Positions 35,376-45,719 of a stretch of 64,000 nt of DNA are shown in pieces; position 1 is the first letter of the stretch; every line of letters begins with the position of its first letter. The translations under genes were made by a program, and so were the position numbers. Under the pieces are notes generated by a model. The model saw only the letters and a program-made list of their open reading frames with translations. It did no database searches and was not told the origin of the DNA. The stretch covers positions 93,553-157,552 of the forward strand of contig NZ_JACHYE010000010.1 of NCBI RefSeq assembly GCF_014192645.1. Direction: 5' to 3'. Source of the stretch: Herbaspirillum sp. Sphag64. GTDB lineage: Bacteria; Pseudomonadota; Gammaproteobacteria; Burkholderiales; Burkholderiaceae_D.

Positions 35376-36575
35376 TCAGCCATACAGGGGTAAAGCGAGG
35401 AATAATTTAATCACAAGCGCGTTAGCGATGTCGATGAAGAAGGCACTTACCATCGGCACGACCAGAAATGCAGTCGCGGATACGCCGAAGCGTTCGGAGA
35501 CCGCCTGCATGTTCGCAATGGCGGTAGGGGTCGCCCCCAGCGCAAAGCCACAATGACCAGCAGCAAGTACCGCCGCATCGTAATTTGATCCCATGACACG
35601 AAAAGTCACCAGAATGGCATATAAGGCCATGACGATTGTTTGCACCGCCAGGATCAACAAGACAGGCAAGGCAATCGATGCCAGCTCACCCAGGCGCAGA
35701 CTCATCAGTGCCATGGCAAGAAACAGGGACAAGCTGACGTTGCCCAGCACGTCAATTGCACGTGCAAAAATCTTGTAGCCGACCATGAGCGATAGCGCGT
35801 TGCTGATGATCACACCGACAAACAGGACGCAGACAAAGGTAGGCAGTTCCACCGGCGTTCCAGTCAATTGATCAGCAATCACTTGTCCGACCGATAAGCT
35901 GATGGCGATCAGGGCAAGTGCCTCGATCATCGCCGATGCGGTAATCAGTTGTACTGCTTTGGGTTGTGCAAAGCCATCGCCATCGCTATGTGAAGTGGTG
36001 GGAGGGGACGTTGCAAGGCGTTTGACCAGAAATCCTGCGACCGGTCCGCCAATCAAGCCGCCCGCAATCAAACCGAATGTAGCGCAGGCGATTGCTATTT
36101 CAGTCGCTGCCGGCAGGCCATGACGTTCTGCAAATACACGACCCCATGCTGCGCCTGTGCCGTGTCCGCCAGATAGAGAGATCGAGCCGCCCAGCAATCC
36201 GACCAGTGGATCGAGACCCATCAGCTTTGCCATACTGATACCGATCGTGTTTTGCAACATCAGCAAGCCTAATACGACGCCCAAAAATATTGCCAGTGTC
36301 CGACCGCCTTTCCGGAGGCTCGCAAGGTTGGCCTTTAAACCGATGGTGGCAAAGAAACTTAACATCAACGGTGCCTGTAGCGTGTTATCAAATCGTATCT
36401 GCATCGATGAAAAATGACTCAGGGCAAACAACAATATGGCGACCACTAGGCCGCCCGCGACCGGCTCTGGAATACTGTAGGTTTTGAGAAAAGATAAAGT
36501 TGTAACCAGCTTGCGTCCTGTGAGCAAGACCAGTGATGCTGCAACCAGCGTTTCGAGCGTATTCAATGTGAGCAT
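35376..36575 (-). CDS. gltS: Sodium/glutamate symporter GltS
   Basis: The protein (399 residues from the ATG at 36575) has ten or more membrane helices. It carries the two GltS inverted-repeat signatures: SGGHGTGAAWGRVF in the first half and the pore-like GHCGFALGATPTAIANM in the second. GltS imports glutamate with sodium. An ATG ten codons upstream (36605) is possible but adds polar residues before the first helix. It is encoded 77 bases upstream of the pheC-like gene. Confidence 0.94.
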   Translation of the reverse strand: MLTLNTLETLVAASLVLLTGRKLVTTLSFLKTYSIPEPVAGGLVVAILLFALSHFSSMQIRFDNTLQAPLMLSFFATIGLKANLASLRKGGRTLAIFLGVVLGLLMLQNTIGISMAKLMGLDPLVGLLGGSISLSGGHGTGAAWGRVFAERHGLPAATEIAIACATFGLIAGGLIGGPVAGFLVKRLATSPPTTSHSDGDGFAQPKAVQLITASAMIEALALIAISLSVGQVIADQLTGTPVELPTFVCVLFVGVIISNALSLMVGYKIFARAIDVLGNVSLSLFLAMALMSLRLGELASIALPVLLILAVQTIVMALYAILVTFRVMGSNYDAAVLAAGHCGFALGATPTAIANMQAVSERFGVSATAFLVVPMVSAFFIDIANALVIKLFLALPLYG

Positions 36576-36605
36576 TTGGTTTATTCGGGAAGAAATGTTG
36601 CTCAA

Positions 36606-36962
36606 TCGGCGAGTAGCCTAGTTTCGGCCTCGTGCGCGGCGCAAATTCCTGGATTGCCGGTTGTGCCAAACTACAGGGATTCCAACCTGGAAGTGCGCCA
36701 AACTCTAATTTGCTATTTGTCGTGTGGTGCGCTTGAGTGAGCGTCAATCACGTCGTTATGTGCCTGCCCATGACTGACTATTGATATGGCGCAATAGGGT
36801 TTGAAGGGAGGGCAGCAGATAATGCTCTACTTCGATGGATTCAGATGCATCTAATCTGGTTGGCGCTGATGTCAGTGCATGCCGGAAGCGGATGTTTGAA
36901 TGCGATAATACTCATTTGCCGAAGCGGCTAACCCGACTGTTCCCTGACTGCACGATTTGCTC
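36606..36962. other. Intergenic region between gltS and hemE
   Basis: This is the divergent promoter region of gltS and hemE. A GATAAT at 36902-36907 could be the hemE -10, but no good -35 partner is present. GCCAAAC occurs twice about 40 bases apart (36664, 36697). No gene is supported. Confidence 0.4.
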
Positions 36963-38042
36963 ATGCCTCAATTTGCTCCGCTCCAGAACGATACTTTCCT
37001 GCGTGCTTTGTTACGCCAGCCTACCGACTACACGCCAATGTGGCTCATGCGCCAGGCGGGGCGCTATCTGCCTGAATATCGTGCGACCCGCGCCCGTGCT
37101 GGTTCGTTCCTCGGTTTGGCCAAGAACCCCGACTTTGCGACCGAGGTGACGCTGCAACCCCTGGACAGGTATGAGCTCGATGCAGCCATTCTTTTTTCAG
37201 ACATTCTGACCGTACCCGATGCGATGGGGCTTGGGTTGTACTTCGCCGAGGGAGAAGGTCCGAAGTTTGAGCGCCCGCTGCGGGATGAGCAGGCTGTACT
37301 GGCCCTGCAGGTGCCACCAGAAGGTAGCTTGCAATACGTCTTCGATGCGGTTACGCAGATCCGTACCGAACTGGCTGGACGCGTACCACTGATCGGTTTT
37401 TCTGGCAGTCCCTGGACCTTGGCCTGTTACATGGTTGAGGGCGGTGGTTCGGATGATTTTCGTACGGTCAAGGCGATGCTGTATGACCGGCCGGACCTGA
37501 TGCATCATATTTTGCGAACCAACGCAGCAGCTGTTGCTGCTTATCTGAATGCGCAGATCGATGCCGGTGCACAGGCGGTCATGATTTTCGATACCTGGGG
37601 CGGAGCACTGGCTGACGGAATTTATCAGGAGTTCTCGCTGCGTTACATGGCCGAGGTAGTCAGTCAGCTTCAGCGGGAAAAGGACGGTCAGCGTATTCCT
37701 GCAATCGTTTTCACCAAAGGCGGTGGACTCTGGCTGGAGCAGATTGCAGATATTGGTGCCGATGCTGTTGGTCTGGATTGGACGGTCAATCTGGGGCAAG
37801 CGCGTGCTCGTGTTGGCAATAAGGTGGCATTGCAGGGGAATCTCGATCCCAATGTTCTTTTTGCTGGAAAGCAACAAATTGAGGCGGAAGTGCGCAAATT
37901 GCTGACCTCATTTGGCAAACCGGAGGCGGGTGCAGGTCACGTATTCAATCTCGGACACGGCATTTCCCAGTTCACGCCGCCAGAGGCAGTCAGTACCCTG
38001 GTGGAAGTGGTGCATCAGTACAGCCGACAAATGCGCGTTTAA
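36963..38042 (+). CDS. hemE: Uroporphyrinogen decarboxylase
   Basis: HemE removes four carboxyl groups from uroporphyrinogen III to give coproporphyrinogen III in heme synthesis. The 359-residue enzyme has the substrate-binding [12 protein letters not shown] block near residue 28, [16 protein letters not shown] with the catalytic aspartate, and a C-terminal [15 protein letters not shown]. The ATG at 36963 matches family starts; a TTG two codons earlier is also open. Confidence 0.97.
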   Translation: MPQFAPLQNDTFLRALLRQPTDYTPMWLMRQAGRYLPEYRATRARAGSFLGLAKNPDFATEVTLQPLDRYELDAAILFSDILTVPDAMGLGLYFAEGEGPKFERPLRDEQAVLALQVPPEGSLQYVFDAVTQIRTELAGRVPLIGFSGSPWTLACYMVEGGGSDDFRTVKAMLYDRPDLMHHILRTNAAAVAAYLNAQIDAGAQAVMIFDTWGGALADGIYQEFSLRYMAEVVSQLQREKDGQRIPAIVFTKGGGLWLEQIADIGADAVGLDWTVNLGQARARVGNKVALQGNLDPNVLFAGKQQIEAEVRKLLTSFGKPEAGAGHVFNLGHGISQFTPPEAVSTLVEVVHQYSRQMRV

Positions 38043-38200
38043 GGGGCACGTCTGAACGTCATGCCCCAAAATCAGCAGAAATCAATGTCACCGCGCTCTT
38101 CCTTAATGGTTAGTGGCATTACTTATGCACAAAGCGAGGGCTGTCTGAAAACAGAATAATTTATATCCATATTCGGAATGTATCTTCTCTCGCTGATTTG

Positions 38201-38366
38201 CAAGTCATTGATTTTAAATGTGATTTTTTGTGCATGGGTTTTGTGCAATTTGTCGAAAGCCGCACGGAGTGGCGGCTTCCAGCCTGTCAAGAGGGACTTG
38301 CCCACAAAGTTATCCACAGCTTTTGTGGATAGCTGAAAAAGCACTTACGAAACCGCGACTTAGGTG
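38201..38366 (+). repeat. hemE-priA module, copy 1 (DnaA-box pair)
   Basis: This is the first copy of an imperfect 165-bp duplication. It starts with CAAGTCATTGATTTTAAA (38201-38218), then contains a perfect DnaA box TTATCCACA (38310-38318), an inverted near-box TGTGGATAG (38324-38332) and TTACGAAACCG (38345-38355). The second copy is offset by about 375 bases. Confidence 0.75.
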
Positions 38367-38576
38367 ATTTTTTCAAGCTTTACTTGAATTACGTCGAAAC
38401 TTTAGAGAAAAGTTTTATTGTCATTTTTCTCGGTATGTTGATTGACAGAAAGTGGTGCTTCTGTTTTCAGTCAGCGCATTTTCGGTGCGGACAAGAGCGA
38501 GTTATGCACATATTTATTTTTGTAAAGACCGAAAATAAAAAATAAACTTTTTTTTCAGTGCTTTCTGATGCTTTTT

Positions 38577-38741
38577 CAAGTCATTGATTTTAAAGGGTTA
38601 AATTTCTGCTTTTGATTTGAGCAATTTATTGGAAGCCGCTTCCAGTCTGCTCTCCCCGCTGTCAAGTCAGAGTTGCCCACAAAGTTATCCACAGGTTTTG
38701 TGGATAGGTCAAAAAGTAGTTACGAAACCGGTAGTTAGGTC
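38577..38741 (+). repeat. hemE-priA module, copy 2 (DnaA-box pair)
   Basis: This copy repeats the same ordered elements: CAAGTCATTGATTTTAAA (38577-38594), TTATCCACA (38685-38693), TGTGGATAG (38699-38707) and TTACGAAACCG (38720-38730). It ends 27 bases before the priA start. An A/T-rich stretch (about 38500-38600) separates the two copies. No gene is supported anywhere in 38043-38767. Confidence 0.75.
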
Positions 38742-38767
38742 ATCTTTTCAGGAATCACATTAAGTTC

Positions 38768-40804
38768 GTGGAACAACGCATACTTCAGATCGCTCTCGAT
38801 ACCCCGCTTGACAGGACCTTCGATTATCGTTGGCTGGGCGAGCCGGGGCAGGCGCTCCCACAGAGAGGTCAATTGGTGATCGTGCCTTTTGGTCGTCGTG
38901 ATGTCGCTGGCGTGATCGTTGGTCTGAGCGATACCAGCGAAGTGCCGCAGGACAAACTTAAGAACGTGCTTGCAGTGCGTTCCCAACTGGGGCCGCTGTC
39001 TTCCCAATGGCTGGCTTTGTGCGCTTTCGCGGCGGACTATTACCAGCGACCGATGGGGGAGGTGGCGCTACCCGGGTTGCCGCGAAACCTGCGCGCGCTG
39101 ACTACGACGGCGCTGGACCGGGCCCTCAAGAAGTTGTCCAAGTTGACACTTCAACACAATGGCAATCCGGTCAACACGCCACAGCTCAAGCCGGAACAGG
39201 AGCAGGCAGCCAATGCCATTGCTGAGGCGCAGGGTTTTGCACCGATGTTGCTCTACGGTGTGACCGGTAGTGGTAAGACCGAAGTTTATCTACAGGCGGC
39301 AGCGCGGATACTGGCGCGCCATGAGGCGCTCGGCGAAGTGGCGCAGATTCTGGTGCTGGTGCCGGAAATTAATCTGACGCCGCAATTGGAGTCGAACATC
39401 CGTACGCGTTTTCCCGGCGTGCAGGTGGTCAGTTTGCATAGCGGTCTGGCAGAAGGTGAGCGCACCCTGAACTGGATTGCGGCGCATCAGGGTAGTGCAC
39501 GCATCGTGTTGGGGACCCGGCTGGCAATTTTGTCCTCCATGCCGCACCTGAAACTGATTGTGATTGACGAAGAGCATGATCCTTCCTATAAGCAACAGGA
39601 GGGGTTGCGCTATTCGGCCCGCGATCTGGCTGTGTGGCGGGCGCATCAGCTGAGTATTCCCGTGGTGCTGGGTTCGGCTACGCCTTCACTGGAAAGCTGG
39701 CAGCATGCCCAAAGTGGCCGTTATCGCAAGCTGCAGTTGCGTGAGCGCGCAGTGCGTGATGCCGTGCTGCCAGCCGTGCGCATGATCGACATGGAGCGTG
39801 ATCGCCCCAACGATGGACTGACTTCCACTCTGGTCGCTGCACTCAAGTTACGGCTGGAGCGCGGTGAACAGTCGCTTCTGTTTTTGAACCGGCGAGGCTA
39901 TGCGCCGGTACTACATTGCGATGCCTGCGGCTGGATCAGCAACTGCATGCGCTGCACTTCGTTCATGGTGTTGCACAAACCGGAGAGGCGTCTGCGTTGC
40001 CACCATTGCAGTCTGGAACTCTATATTCCCAAAGCATGCCCGACTTGCGGCAACATTGATTTACAACCGCTGGGGCGCGGTACACAGCGGGTCGAAGAAG
40101 GGTTGCAGGCGATCTTCCCGGAGGCCCGCGTGCTGCGTATTGATGCTGATTCGACCCGGCTCAAGGGTAGTGCCCAGCATGCATTCGATAGCGTACACCG
40201 GGGCGAAGTGGATATTCTGATCGGCACCCAGATGGTCGCCAAAGGCCACGATTTCAAACGGTTGACGCTGGTCGGTGTGATGAATCCGGATACCGCCCTG
40301 TTTTCACAGGACTACCGCGCCAGTGAACGCTTGTTTGCACAACTCATGCAGGTCGCGGGTCGCGCCGGTCGTGCAGGGCAAAAGGAAGGTGGAAGCCCCA
40401 GTGAAGTCTTGATTCAGAGCCGTTATCCGCATCATCCGCTGTATGCAGCGGTAGCGCGCCACGACTACGACGGATTTGCCGCGCAATTGCTGGAGGAGCG
40501 TCAGCAGGCAGGCTTGCCACCTTTCCTTTATCAGGCCTTGCTGCGGGCCGAGGCCAGCGTGCTGGAGACAGCCTTGGCATTTTTGCAGGAGGCGGCGACT
40601 TGTCTTGCGCATCCGGGCATTACCATCAATGATCCCATTCCTATGACGATGACCCGGGTGGCCAATGTCGAGCGGGCACAGTTGCTGGTGGAGTGCGCTT
40701 CGCGGCCAGCCTTGCAGGCCTTCCTGCGTGAGTGGATGGCGCATCTGCGTGCGCTCAGGACACGCGTCAAGTGGTCGCTGGAAGTGGATCCGGTCGATAT
40801 CTGA
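38768..40804 (+). CDS. priA: Primosomal protein N' (replication restart helicase PriA)
   Basis: PriA restarts stalled replication forks. The 678-residue helicase has Walker A GVTGSGKT (residues 164-171) and Walker B VIDEEHD. The zinc cluster is HCDACGWISNCMRC...CHHC...CPTCG (eight cysteines), followed by helicase motif V/VI GTQMVAKGHDF and QVAGRAGRAG. It is somewhat shorter than the E. coli protein but complete. The GTG start at 38768 begins the usual 3'-binding domain. Confidence 0.96.
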   Translation: MEQRILQIALDTPLDRTFDYRWLGEPGQALPQRGQLVIVPFGRRDVAGVIVGLSDTSEVPQDKLKNVLAVRSQLGPLSSQWLALCAFAADYYQRPMGEVALPGLPRNLRALTTTALDRALKKLSKLTLQHNGNPVNTPQLKPEQEQAANAIAEAQGFAPMLLYGVTGSGKTEVYLQAAARILARHEALGEVAQILVLVPEINLTPQLESNIRTRFPGVQVVSLHSGLAEGERTLNWIAAHQGSARIVLGTRLAILSSMPHLKLIVIDEEHDPSYKQQEGLRYSARDLAVWRAHQLSIPVVLGSATPSLESWQHAQSGRYRKLQLRERAVRDAVLPAVRMIDMERDRPNDGLTSTLVAALKLRLERGEQSLLFLNRRGYAPVLHCDACGWISNCMRCTSFMVLHKPERRLRCHHCSLELYIPKACPTCGNIDLQPLGRGTQRVEEGLQAIFPEARVLRIDADSTRLKGSAQHAFDSVHRGEVDILIGTQMVAKGHDFKRLTLVGVMNPDTALFSQDYRASERLFAQLMQVAGRAGRAGQKEGGSPSEVLIQSRYPHHPLYAAVARHDYDGFAAQLLEERQQAGLPPFLYQALLRAEASVLETALAFLQEAATCLAHPGITINDPIPMTMTRVANVERAQLLVECASRPALQAFLREWMAHLRALRTRVKWSLEVDPVDI

Positions 40805-40909
40805 GGCGTTGCAACTGCATTTGGCACCCTCTATCCTGCATTTCGTCGCAAAGCAGTGGGCAAGTTATTGGCGCCGGCGCATCATGCGACCATCTTCATG
40901 GAGGAGCCA

Positions 40910-41425
40910 ATGATGTTGCTTTCGATCATTTCGCATACGCCGTTATGGGTTTGGGTCTTGCTGGTATTTCTTTTTTCGCGCGGTATCAGTGCGCTGGCTC
41001 ATCGTGATGTCTCGCTGCGCAAGGTGATTGTCATTCCAGTCATCATGCTGATGCTGTCATTGCACGGCTTGCTGAGCCTGTTTGAGAACAATATTGATGC
41101 CATGAGTGTGGCTGCCGGCGCCGCCTTGCTGTCGGCGTTACTGGCCTGGCAGCGCACTGCCCGTACGGTGGAGGTCAGCCAGGCTGGTCGGGTTCGCTTG
41201 CGTGGCAGTATCTTGCCACTGCTGTTGATGATGGCGATTTTTGTCATTAAATACAGTGCCGGGGTGCTTGCTGTCATGCATCCGATGCTGTTTCAGGCAG
41301 GGGCGCTGCCATTATTGCTGGCAATGGTCTACGGATTGTTCGCAGGAACATCGATCGGTCGTGTATTGCAAATATTGCATCTTTATCGATTGGCACAGCG
41401 TCCGATGACCTCGCTGATCGGCTAG
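40910..41425 (+). CDS. DUF6622-like small membrane protein
   Basis: The 171-residue product has five or so hydrophobic segments and begins MMLLSIISHTPLWVWVLLVFLFSRGISAL, a pattern seen in a family of uncharacterised proteobacterial membrane proteins. GAGGAG five bases before the ATG at 40910 supports this start over the open frame further upstream. Function is unknown. Confidence 0.8.
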   Translation: MMLLSIISHTPLWVWVLLVFLFSRGISALAHRDVSLRKVIVIPVIMLMLSLHGLLSLFENNIDAMSVAAGAALLSALLAWQRTARTVEVSQAGRVRLRGSILPLLLMMAIFVIKYSAGVLAVMHPMLFQAGALPLLLAMVYGLFAGTSIGRVLQILHLYRLAQRPMTSLIG

Positions 41426-41552
41426 TCCCCCGTTTTTGCAGTACTAAACCAGCGTAAGCTCGCAAACTGCATCGCGCTGCAGCAGGTGTTGCAGTGTTTG
41501 TGCCCAGCAAGCCGGTATAATCTGGTTTGCTTTATCTCAGACACTGCTCCCC

Positions 41553-43286
41553 ATGCTTGCCCAACAAAAACAACGTATTTCCGAATTACTGCAGGCCGCT
41601 ATTGCGCCGCTGCTGACTGGCACTGATTTGACGCCCACGATTACGCTGGAGCGTCCGCGCGATCCATCGCACGGTGACATTGCCTGTAACCTGGCCATGC
41701 AATTGGCCAAGCCCTTGAAGAAAAATCCTCGTGAGCTAGCCCAGACGCTGGTAGAAGGCATACTGGCGCAACCCGGCCGGGAAGACTTGATCTCCTCGGC
41801 CGAGATTGCCGGTCCAGGATTCATCAATCTGCGCGTGGCTGCGGCTGCGAAACAGGCGGTCGTCAAGGCCGTGCTGGCCGAGGGGGGCGATTTTGGCAAG
41901 AGTCAGGCAGGTGCCGGCAAGAAAGTTTTGGTGGAATTTGTCTCGGCCAATCCAACCGGTCCATTGCACGTCGGTCACGGTCGTCAGGGCGCGCTTGGCG
42001 ACGCCATGTCGGCATTGCTGCAATCGCAAGGTTTTGACGTCACCCGTGAGTTTTACTACAACGATGCCGGTGTCCAGATCGCGACTTTGGCAACGTCGGT
42101 GCAAGCCCGCGCCAAAGGCTTCAAGCCCGGTGATGCCGGCTGGCCTGAATCAGCCTATAACGGCGACTATATCGGCGATATTGCCCGTGACTTCCTTGAT
42201 CGCAAGACGGTTGCCGCCAGCGATGGTGAACCCGCCACAGCCAGCGGTGACGTTGAGGATATCGAATCGATCCGGCGCTTTGCGGTAGCTTACCTGCGCC
42301 GTGAGCAGGATCTCGATTTACAGGCTTTTGGCGTCAAGTTCGACAATTACTATCTGGAATCCTCGCTCTACACCGAGGGCAAGGTTGCCGCTGCCGTTGC
42401 TGCATTGATCGCCGCCGGCAAAACGTATGAGCAAGATGGCGCACTCTGGCTACGGACCACGGACTATGGCGACGACAAAGATCGCGTCATGAAGAAAACC
42501 GATGGTACCTATACCTACTTCGTGCCGGATGTCGCGTATCACATCACCAAATGGCAACGAGGCTTCGGCAAGGTCATCAATGTGCAGGGCAGTGATCACC
42601 ACGGCACGATTGCACGTGTACGCGCCGGCTTGCAGGCCGCTGGTGTGGGGATTCCACAGGGTTACCCAGACTATGTGCTGCACAAGATGGTCACAGTGAT
42701 GAAGAACGGCGAGGAGGTCAAGATTTCCAAGCGCGCCGGTTCTTACGTGACGTTGCGTGATCTGATCGAGTGGTCCAACGGCGATGCCGCCGAGGGTGAC
42801 GCGGTTGACCTGACGCGCGGCCGTGATGCGGTGCGGTTCTTCCTGATTTCGCGCAAGGCGGACAGCGAATTTGTGTTTGACGTCGATGTGGCGCTGACCC
42901 GTAGTGACGAAAACCCTGTCTACTACGTCCAGTATGCCCATGCGCGTATTTGCTCGGTGCTGGCGCAGTGGGGTGGGAACGAAGCTACGCTCAACCAGGT
43001 GCAGGATCTGAGCCCGCTGACAGCACCACGCGAAGTCAGTTTACTGGCCAAGCTGGCAGAATATCCGGAAGCGCTGGCGTATGCCATGCAAGAGTTGGCG
43101 CCGCATCAGATCGCTTTCTACCTGCGCGATCTGGCGGGTGAACTGCACAGCTACTACAATGCCGAGCGCGTGCTGGTTGATGATGTTGCCACCAAAATGT
43201 CGCGTCTGGCACTCATGAGTGCAACGCGTCAGGTATTGCGCAATGGTCTGGCGCTGATTGGCGTCTCCGCACCGTCCCGAATGTAA
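41553..43286 (+). CDS. argS: Arginyl-tRNA synthetase
   Basis: The 577-residue class I synthetase has the signature [18 protein letters not shown] (HIGH variant HVGH). The KMSKS region reads [12 protein letters not shown], and a DALR-type anticodon-binding domain lies at the C-terminus (from about residue 455). Its stop shares a base with the next start (TAATG). Confidence 0.97.
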   Translation: MLAQQKQRISELLQAAIAPLLTGTDLTPTITLERPRDPSHGDIACNLAMQLAKPLKKNPRELAQTLVEGILAQPGREDLISSAEIAGPGFINLRVAAAAKQAVVKAVLAEGGDFGKSQAGAGKKVLVEFVSANPTGPLHVGHGRQGALGDAMSALLQSQGFDVTREFYYNDAGVQIATLATSVQARAKGFKPGDAGWPESAYNGDYIGDIARDFLDRKTVAASDGEPATASGDVEDIESIRRFAVAYLRREQDLDLQAFGVKFDNYYLESSLYTEGKVAAAVAALIAAGKTYEQDGALWLRTTDYGDDKDRVMKKTDGTYTYFVPDVAYHITKWQRGFGKVINVQGSDHHGTIARVRAGLQAAGVGIPQGYPDYVLHKMVTVMKNGEEVKISKRAGSYVTLRDLIEWSNGDAAEGDAVDLTRGRDAVRFFLISRKADSEFVFDVDVALTRSDENPVYYVQYAHARICSVLAQWGGNEATLNQVQDLSPLTAPREVSLLAKLAEYPEALAYAMQELAPHQIAFYLRDLAGELHSYYNAERVLVDDVATKMSRLALMSATRQVLRNGLALIGVSAPSRM

Positions 43287-43978
43287 TGCACAGGAAAATT
43301 GCCTTGAAACGACACAATCCCCTCTTGAACAAGATCCATAAGCAGGCCGGTGGCACCTTCCTTGGTCTGGTCCTGGGCCTGATCATCGGTCTGACCATTG
43401 CCGTGGTCGTGGCGCTGATGATTACCAAGTCGCCGATTCCGTTTGTCAATAAGGTCACGCGTCAGGATCGTCCGGAATTGTCGCCGGGCCAAACGACGGA
43501 TCCCAATAAGCCACTGTACGGTAACAAGGACAGCAGTCCGGCGAAAAGTACTGACAATGGCGCTAGCAATCAGCAGGACATGCCTGTGGCTGAGCAGAAA
43601 AAGCCGGATGTCACTCCGCCAGTCAAGGCTGTCGACAGCAATAATGCCAGCAATGCCGGCAGTGCTGCCAAGGACAAACAAGCTAGTGCCAGCAAGGATC
43701 AGGGCGCGAAGGATAGTGTCAGCAGTTCGTCGTCAGACGACAAATGGAGCTATTTCCTGCAGACCGGCGCCTTCCGTGAGCAGGCTGATGCCGAGAGCGC
43801 ACGCGCCAAGCTGGCCTTGCTTGGTTTTGAGGCGCAGGTCAGCGAGCGCCCTTCCGACAATGGCAACCTGTATCGGGTGAGAATTGGTCCGATCGGGCAA
43901 ACGGAAACAGTGAACCGGATGCGTAGCAAGCTGTCAGATAACGGCGTCGATGCAGCAGTCATCCGCATACCGAAATAG
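43286..43978 (+). CDS. SPOR-domain protein (FtsN-like)
   Basis: The 230-residue protein has a short cytoplasmic basic end, one membrane helix (about residues 24-47) and a long low-complexity periplasmic linker rich in S, A, K and D. A C-terminal SPOR domain (about residues 150-230, with FLQTGAFREQADAESARAKL and YRVRIGPIG) completes it. SPOR domains bind denuded glycan at division sites. In Burkholderiales such a gene commonly sits between argS and dsbA, as here. Confidence 0.92.
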   Translation: MHRKIALKRHNPLLNKIHKQAGGTFLGLVLGLIIGLTIAVVVALMITKSPIPFVNKVTRQDRPELSPGQTTDPNKPLYGNKDSSPAKSTDNGASNQQDMPVAEQKKPDVTPPVKAVDSNNASNAGSAAKDKQASASKDQGAKDSVSSSSSDDKWSYFLQTGAFREQADAESARAKLALLGFEAQVSERPSDNGNLYRVRIGPIGQTETVNRMRSKLSDNGVDAAVIRIPK

Positions 43979-44108
43979 TTATTCATCGTGATCAAGCATT
44001 ATTGTTATTAATCGTTACTGTCGTCCGGTGGACGTCCTGAAGCTGAGTCAGATCGCTGTCCGGGCTGGGATGTTCACCATTTTCCTCATCCGGAAGGGAT
44101 CAAAGTCT

Positions 44109-44813
44109 ATGCGTTTGTTTCGTATTGCTCTGGCTGCTGTCAGCCTGAGCCTGCTGGCTGTTTCGGTCAGCTCCTCTGCCTCGCCATCGAATCCACAAAA
44201 CGGTACTGATTACCGTGTCTTGGAGCAAGCTCAACCGACCGACTCGGGCAAGAAGGTCGAGATCACCGAGTTCTTCTGGTACAACTGCCCGCATTGCGCT
44301 GCTTTTAATCCAGCACTGGAAGCATGGGTCAAGAAGCAGGGCGACAAGATTGTGTTCAAGCAGGTGCCCGTGGCCTTCCGTGACTCGTTCATCCCACAGC
44401 AAAAACTCTTCTATACGTTGGATGCCCTCGGCAAGACAGCAGAATTGAATGCCAAGATTTTCCAGGCAATTCATGTGGACGGCCAACGCATCGATACCGA
44501 CAAGACCATTCTTGCGTATATCGACAAGCAGGGGATCGACAAGCAGAAATTCCTTGATATCTACAATTCGTTCAGTATCCAGACCAAGGTGCGTCGTGCT
44601 GCGCAGCTGCAGGAAGCCTACAAAATTGATGGCGTGCCAACTCTGGCTGTAGATGGTCGCTTCATCACCTCTCCGGCGATCGCTGGTGCCGCAATGGCCG
44701 GTCAGCCGGAGTCGATGCAGCAGGCTGCTACGTTGCAGGTGCTGGATCATCTGGTTGCCAAGGTTGCTGCAGAGAAGGCAGCTGGTGCAGACAAAGTCAC
44801 CAAAAAGAAATAA
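44109..44813 (+). CDS. dsbA: Thiol:disulfide interchange protein DsbA
   Basis: DsbA introduces disulfides into periplasmic proteins. The 234-residue precursor has a signal peptide (about residues 1-25), the active site C60-P-H-C63 in FFWYNCPHCAAF, and the cis-proline in DGVPTLAVDGRF. The ATG at 44109 gives a proper signal sequence; the open frame upstream does not. Confidence 0.95.
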   Translation: MRLFRIALAAVSLSLLAVSVSSSASPSNPQNGTDYRVLEQAQPTDSGKKVEITEFFWYNCPHCAAFNPALEAWVKKQGDKIVFKQVPVAFRDSFIPQQKLFYTLDALGKTAELNAKIFQAIHVDGQRIDTDKTILAYIDKQGIDKQKFLDIYNSFSIQTKVRRAAQLQEAYKIDGVPTLAVDGRFITSPAIAGAAMAGQPESMQQAATLQVLDHLVAKVAAEKAAGADKVTKKK

Positions 44814-44849
44814 GCAGCAGCCAGCAATCATCGGTTGATTGCATCCGAC

Positions 44850-44888
44850 ACGGTCCGTCGCTCGCCAGAGAACGGACCGTTTCATTTT
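44850..44888 (+). terminator. Rho-independent terminator after dsbA
   Basis: ACGGTCCGT (44850-44858) and ACGGACCGT (44872-44880) form a perfect nine-pair stem followed by TTCATTTT. It lies between dsbA and the SDR gene. Confidence 0.75.
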
Positions 44889-44907
44889 CAGCAGCGAGGG
44901 AGAGCGC

Positions 44908-45681
44908 ATGCAACGTGTCTTTATCACCGGAGCATCCAGCGGAATCGGTGCCGCACTGGCACGGGCCTATGCGCGCCAGGGGGCGGTACTTGGGTTGGTA
45001 GCGCGGCGTCGCGAGGTTCTAGAACAATTGCGCAGCACGTTGCACAACCCTGAACGGCATCATGTATTTGCGCTTGACGTGACTGATCATGCGGCCTTGT
45101 GGAAGGCGGCAGAAGCGTTCATTGCGGAGACTGGTGGCGCTGATGTGGTGATTGCCAACGCTGGTATTTCGCAGGGGACACTGACCGAGTATGTCGAGGA
45201 TTTACCCATCTTTGAACGGATTATTGCCACCAATGTGAGTGCTACCGTTGCCACCTTCGCTCCCTTTCTTGCGACCATGAAATCACAGCCTCATGCAGAT
45301 CAATGTCGTCTGGTCGGTATCGGCAGCGTCGCTGGCATACGCGGTTTGCCAGGTGCTGGTGCTTACAGTGCTTCCAAGGCGGCTGTGATCAGCTACTGTG
45401 AATCCTTGCGGGTGGAGCTGCGTAGCAGCGGTATCAAGGTCGTCACAATTGCTCCTGGCTATATTGATACGCCAATGACGCAGATTAATCACTACCGCAT
45501 GCCTTTCCTGATGCCGGTCGAGAAATTTGCTGTGCGTGCGCTGGCTACGATTGCCCGCGGGAGCAGCTATCGCGTGATTCCCTGGCAAATGGGTGTCGTT
45601 GCCAAGTTGCTTCGCTGCCTGCCCAATTGCGTCTATGACTTTGCGTTTTCCAAGGCGCCACACAAAAAACGAGCGCACTGA
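44908..45681 (+). CDS. SDR family oxidoreductase
   Basis: The 257-residue protein has the classical SDR motifs: TGASSGIG near residue 8, NAG at about residue 90, a catalytic serine in [11 protein letters not shown] and YSASK. The C-terminal extension with a hydrophobic stretch ([18 protein letters not shown]) suggests membrane association. GAGGGAG precedes the ATG at 44908. The substrate cannot be predicted. Confidence 0.9.
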   Translation: MQRVFITGASSGIGAALARAYARQGAVLGLVARRREVLEQLRSTLHNPERHHVFALDVTDHAALWKAAEAFIAETGGADVVIANAGISQGTLTEYVEDLPIFERIIATNVSATVATFAPFLATMKSQPHADQCRLVGIGSVAGIRGLPGAGAYSASKAAVISYCESLRVELRSSGIKVVTIAPGYIDTPMTQINHYRMPFLMPVEKFAVRALATIARGSSYRVIPWQMGVVAKLLRCLPNCVYDFAFSKAPHKKRAH

Positions 45682-45719
45682 TTGCGGCGCCATTTATTGA
45701 CTCTCTTTTCTTTGCAGCC

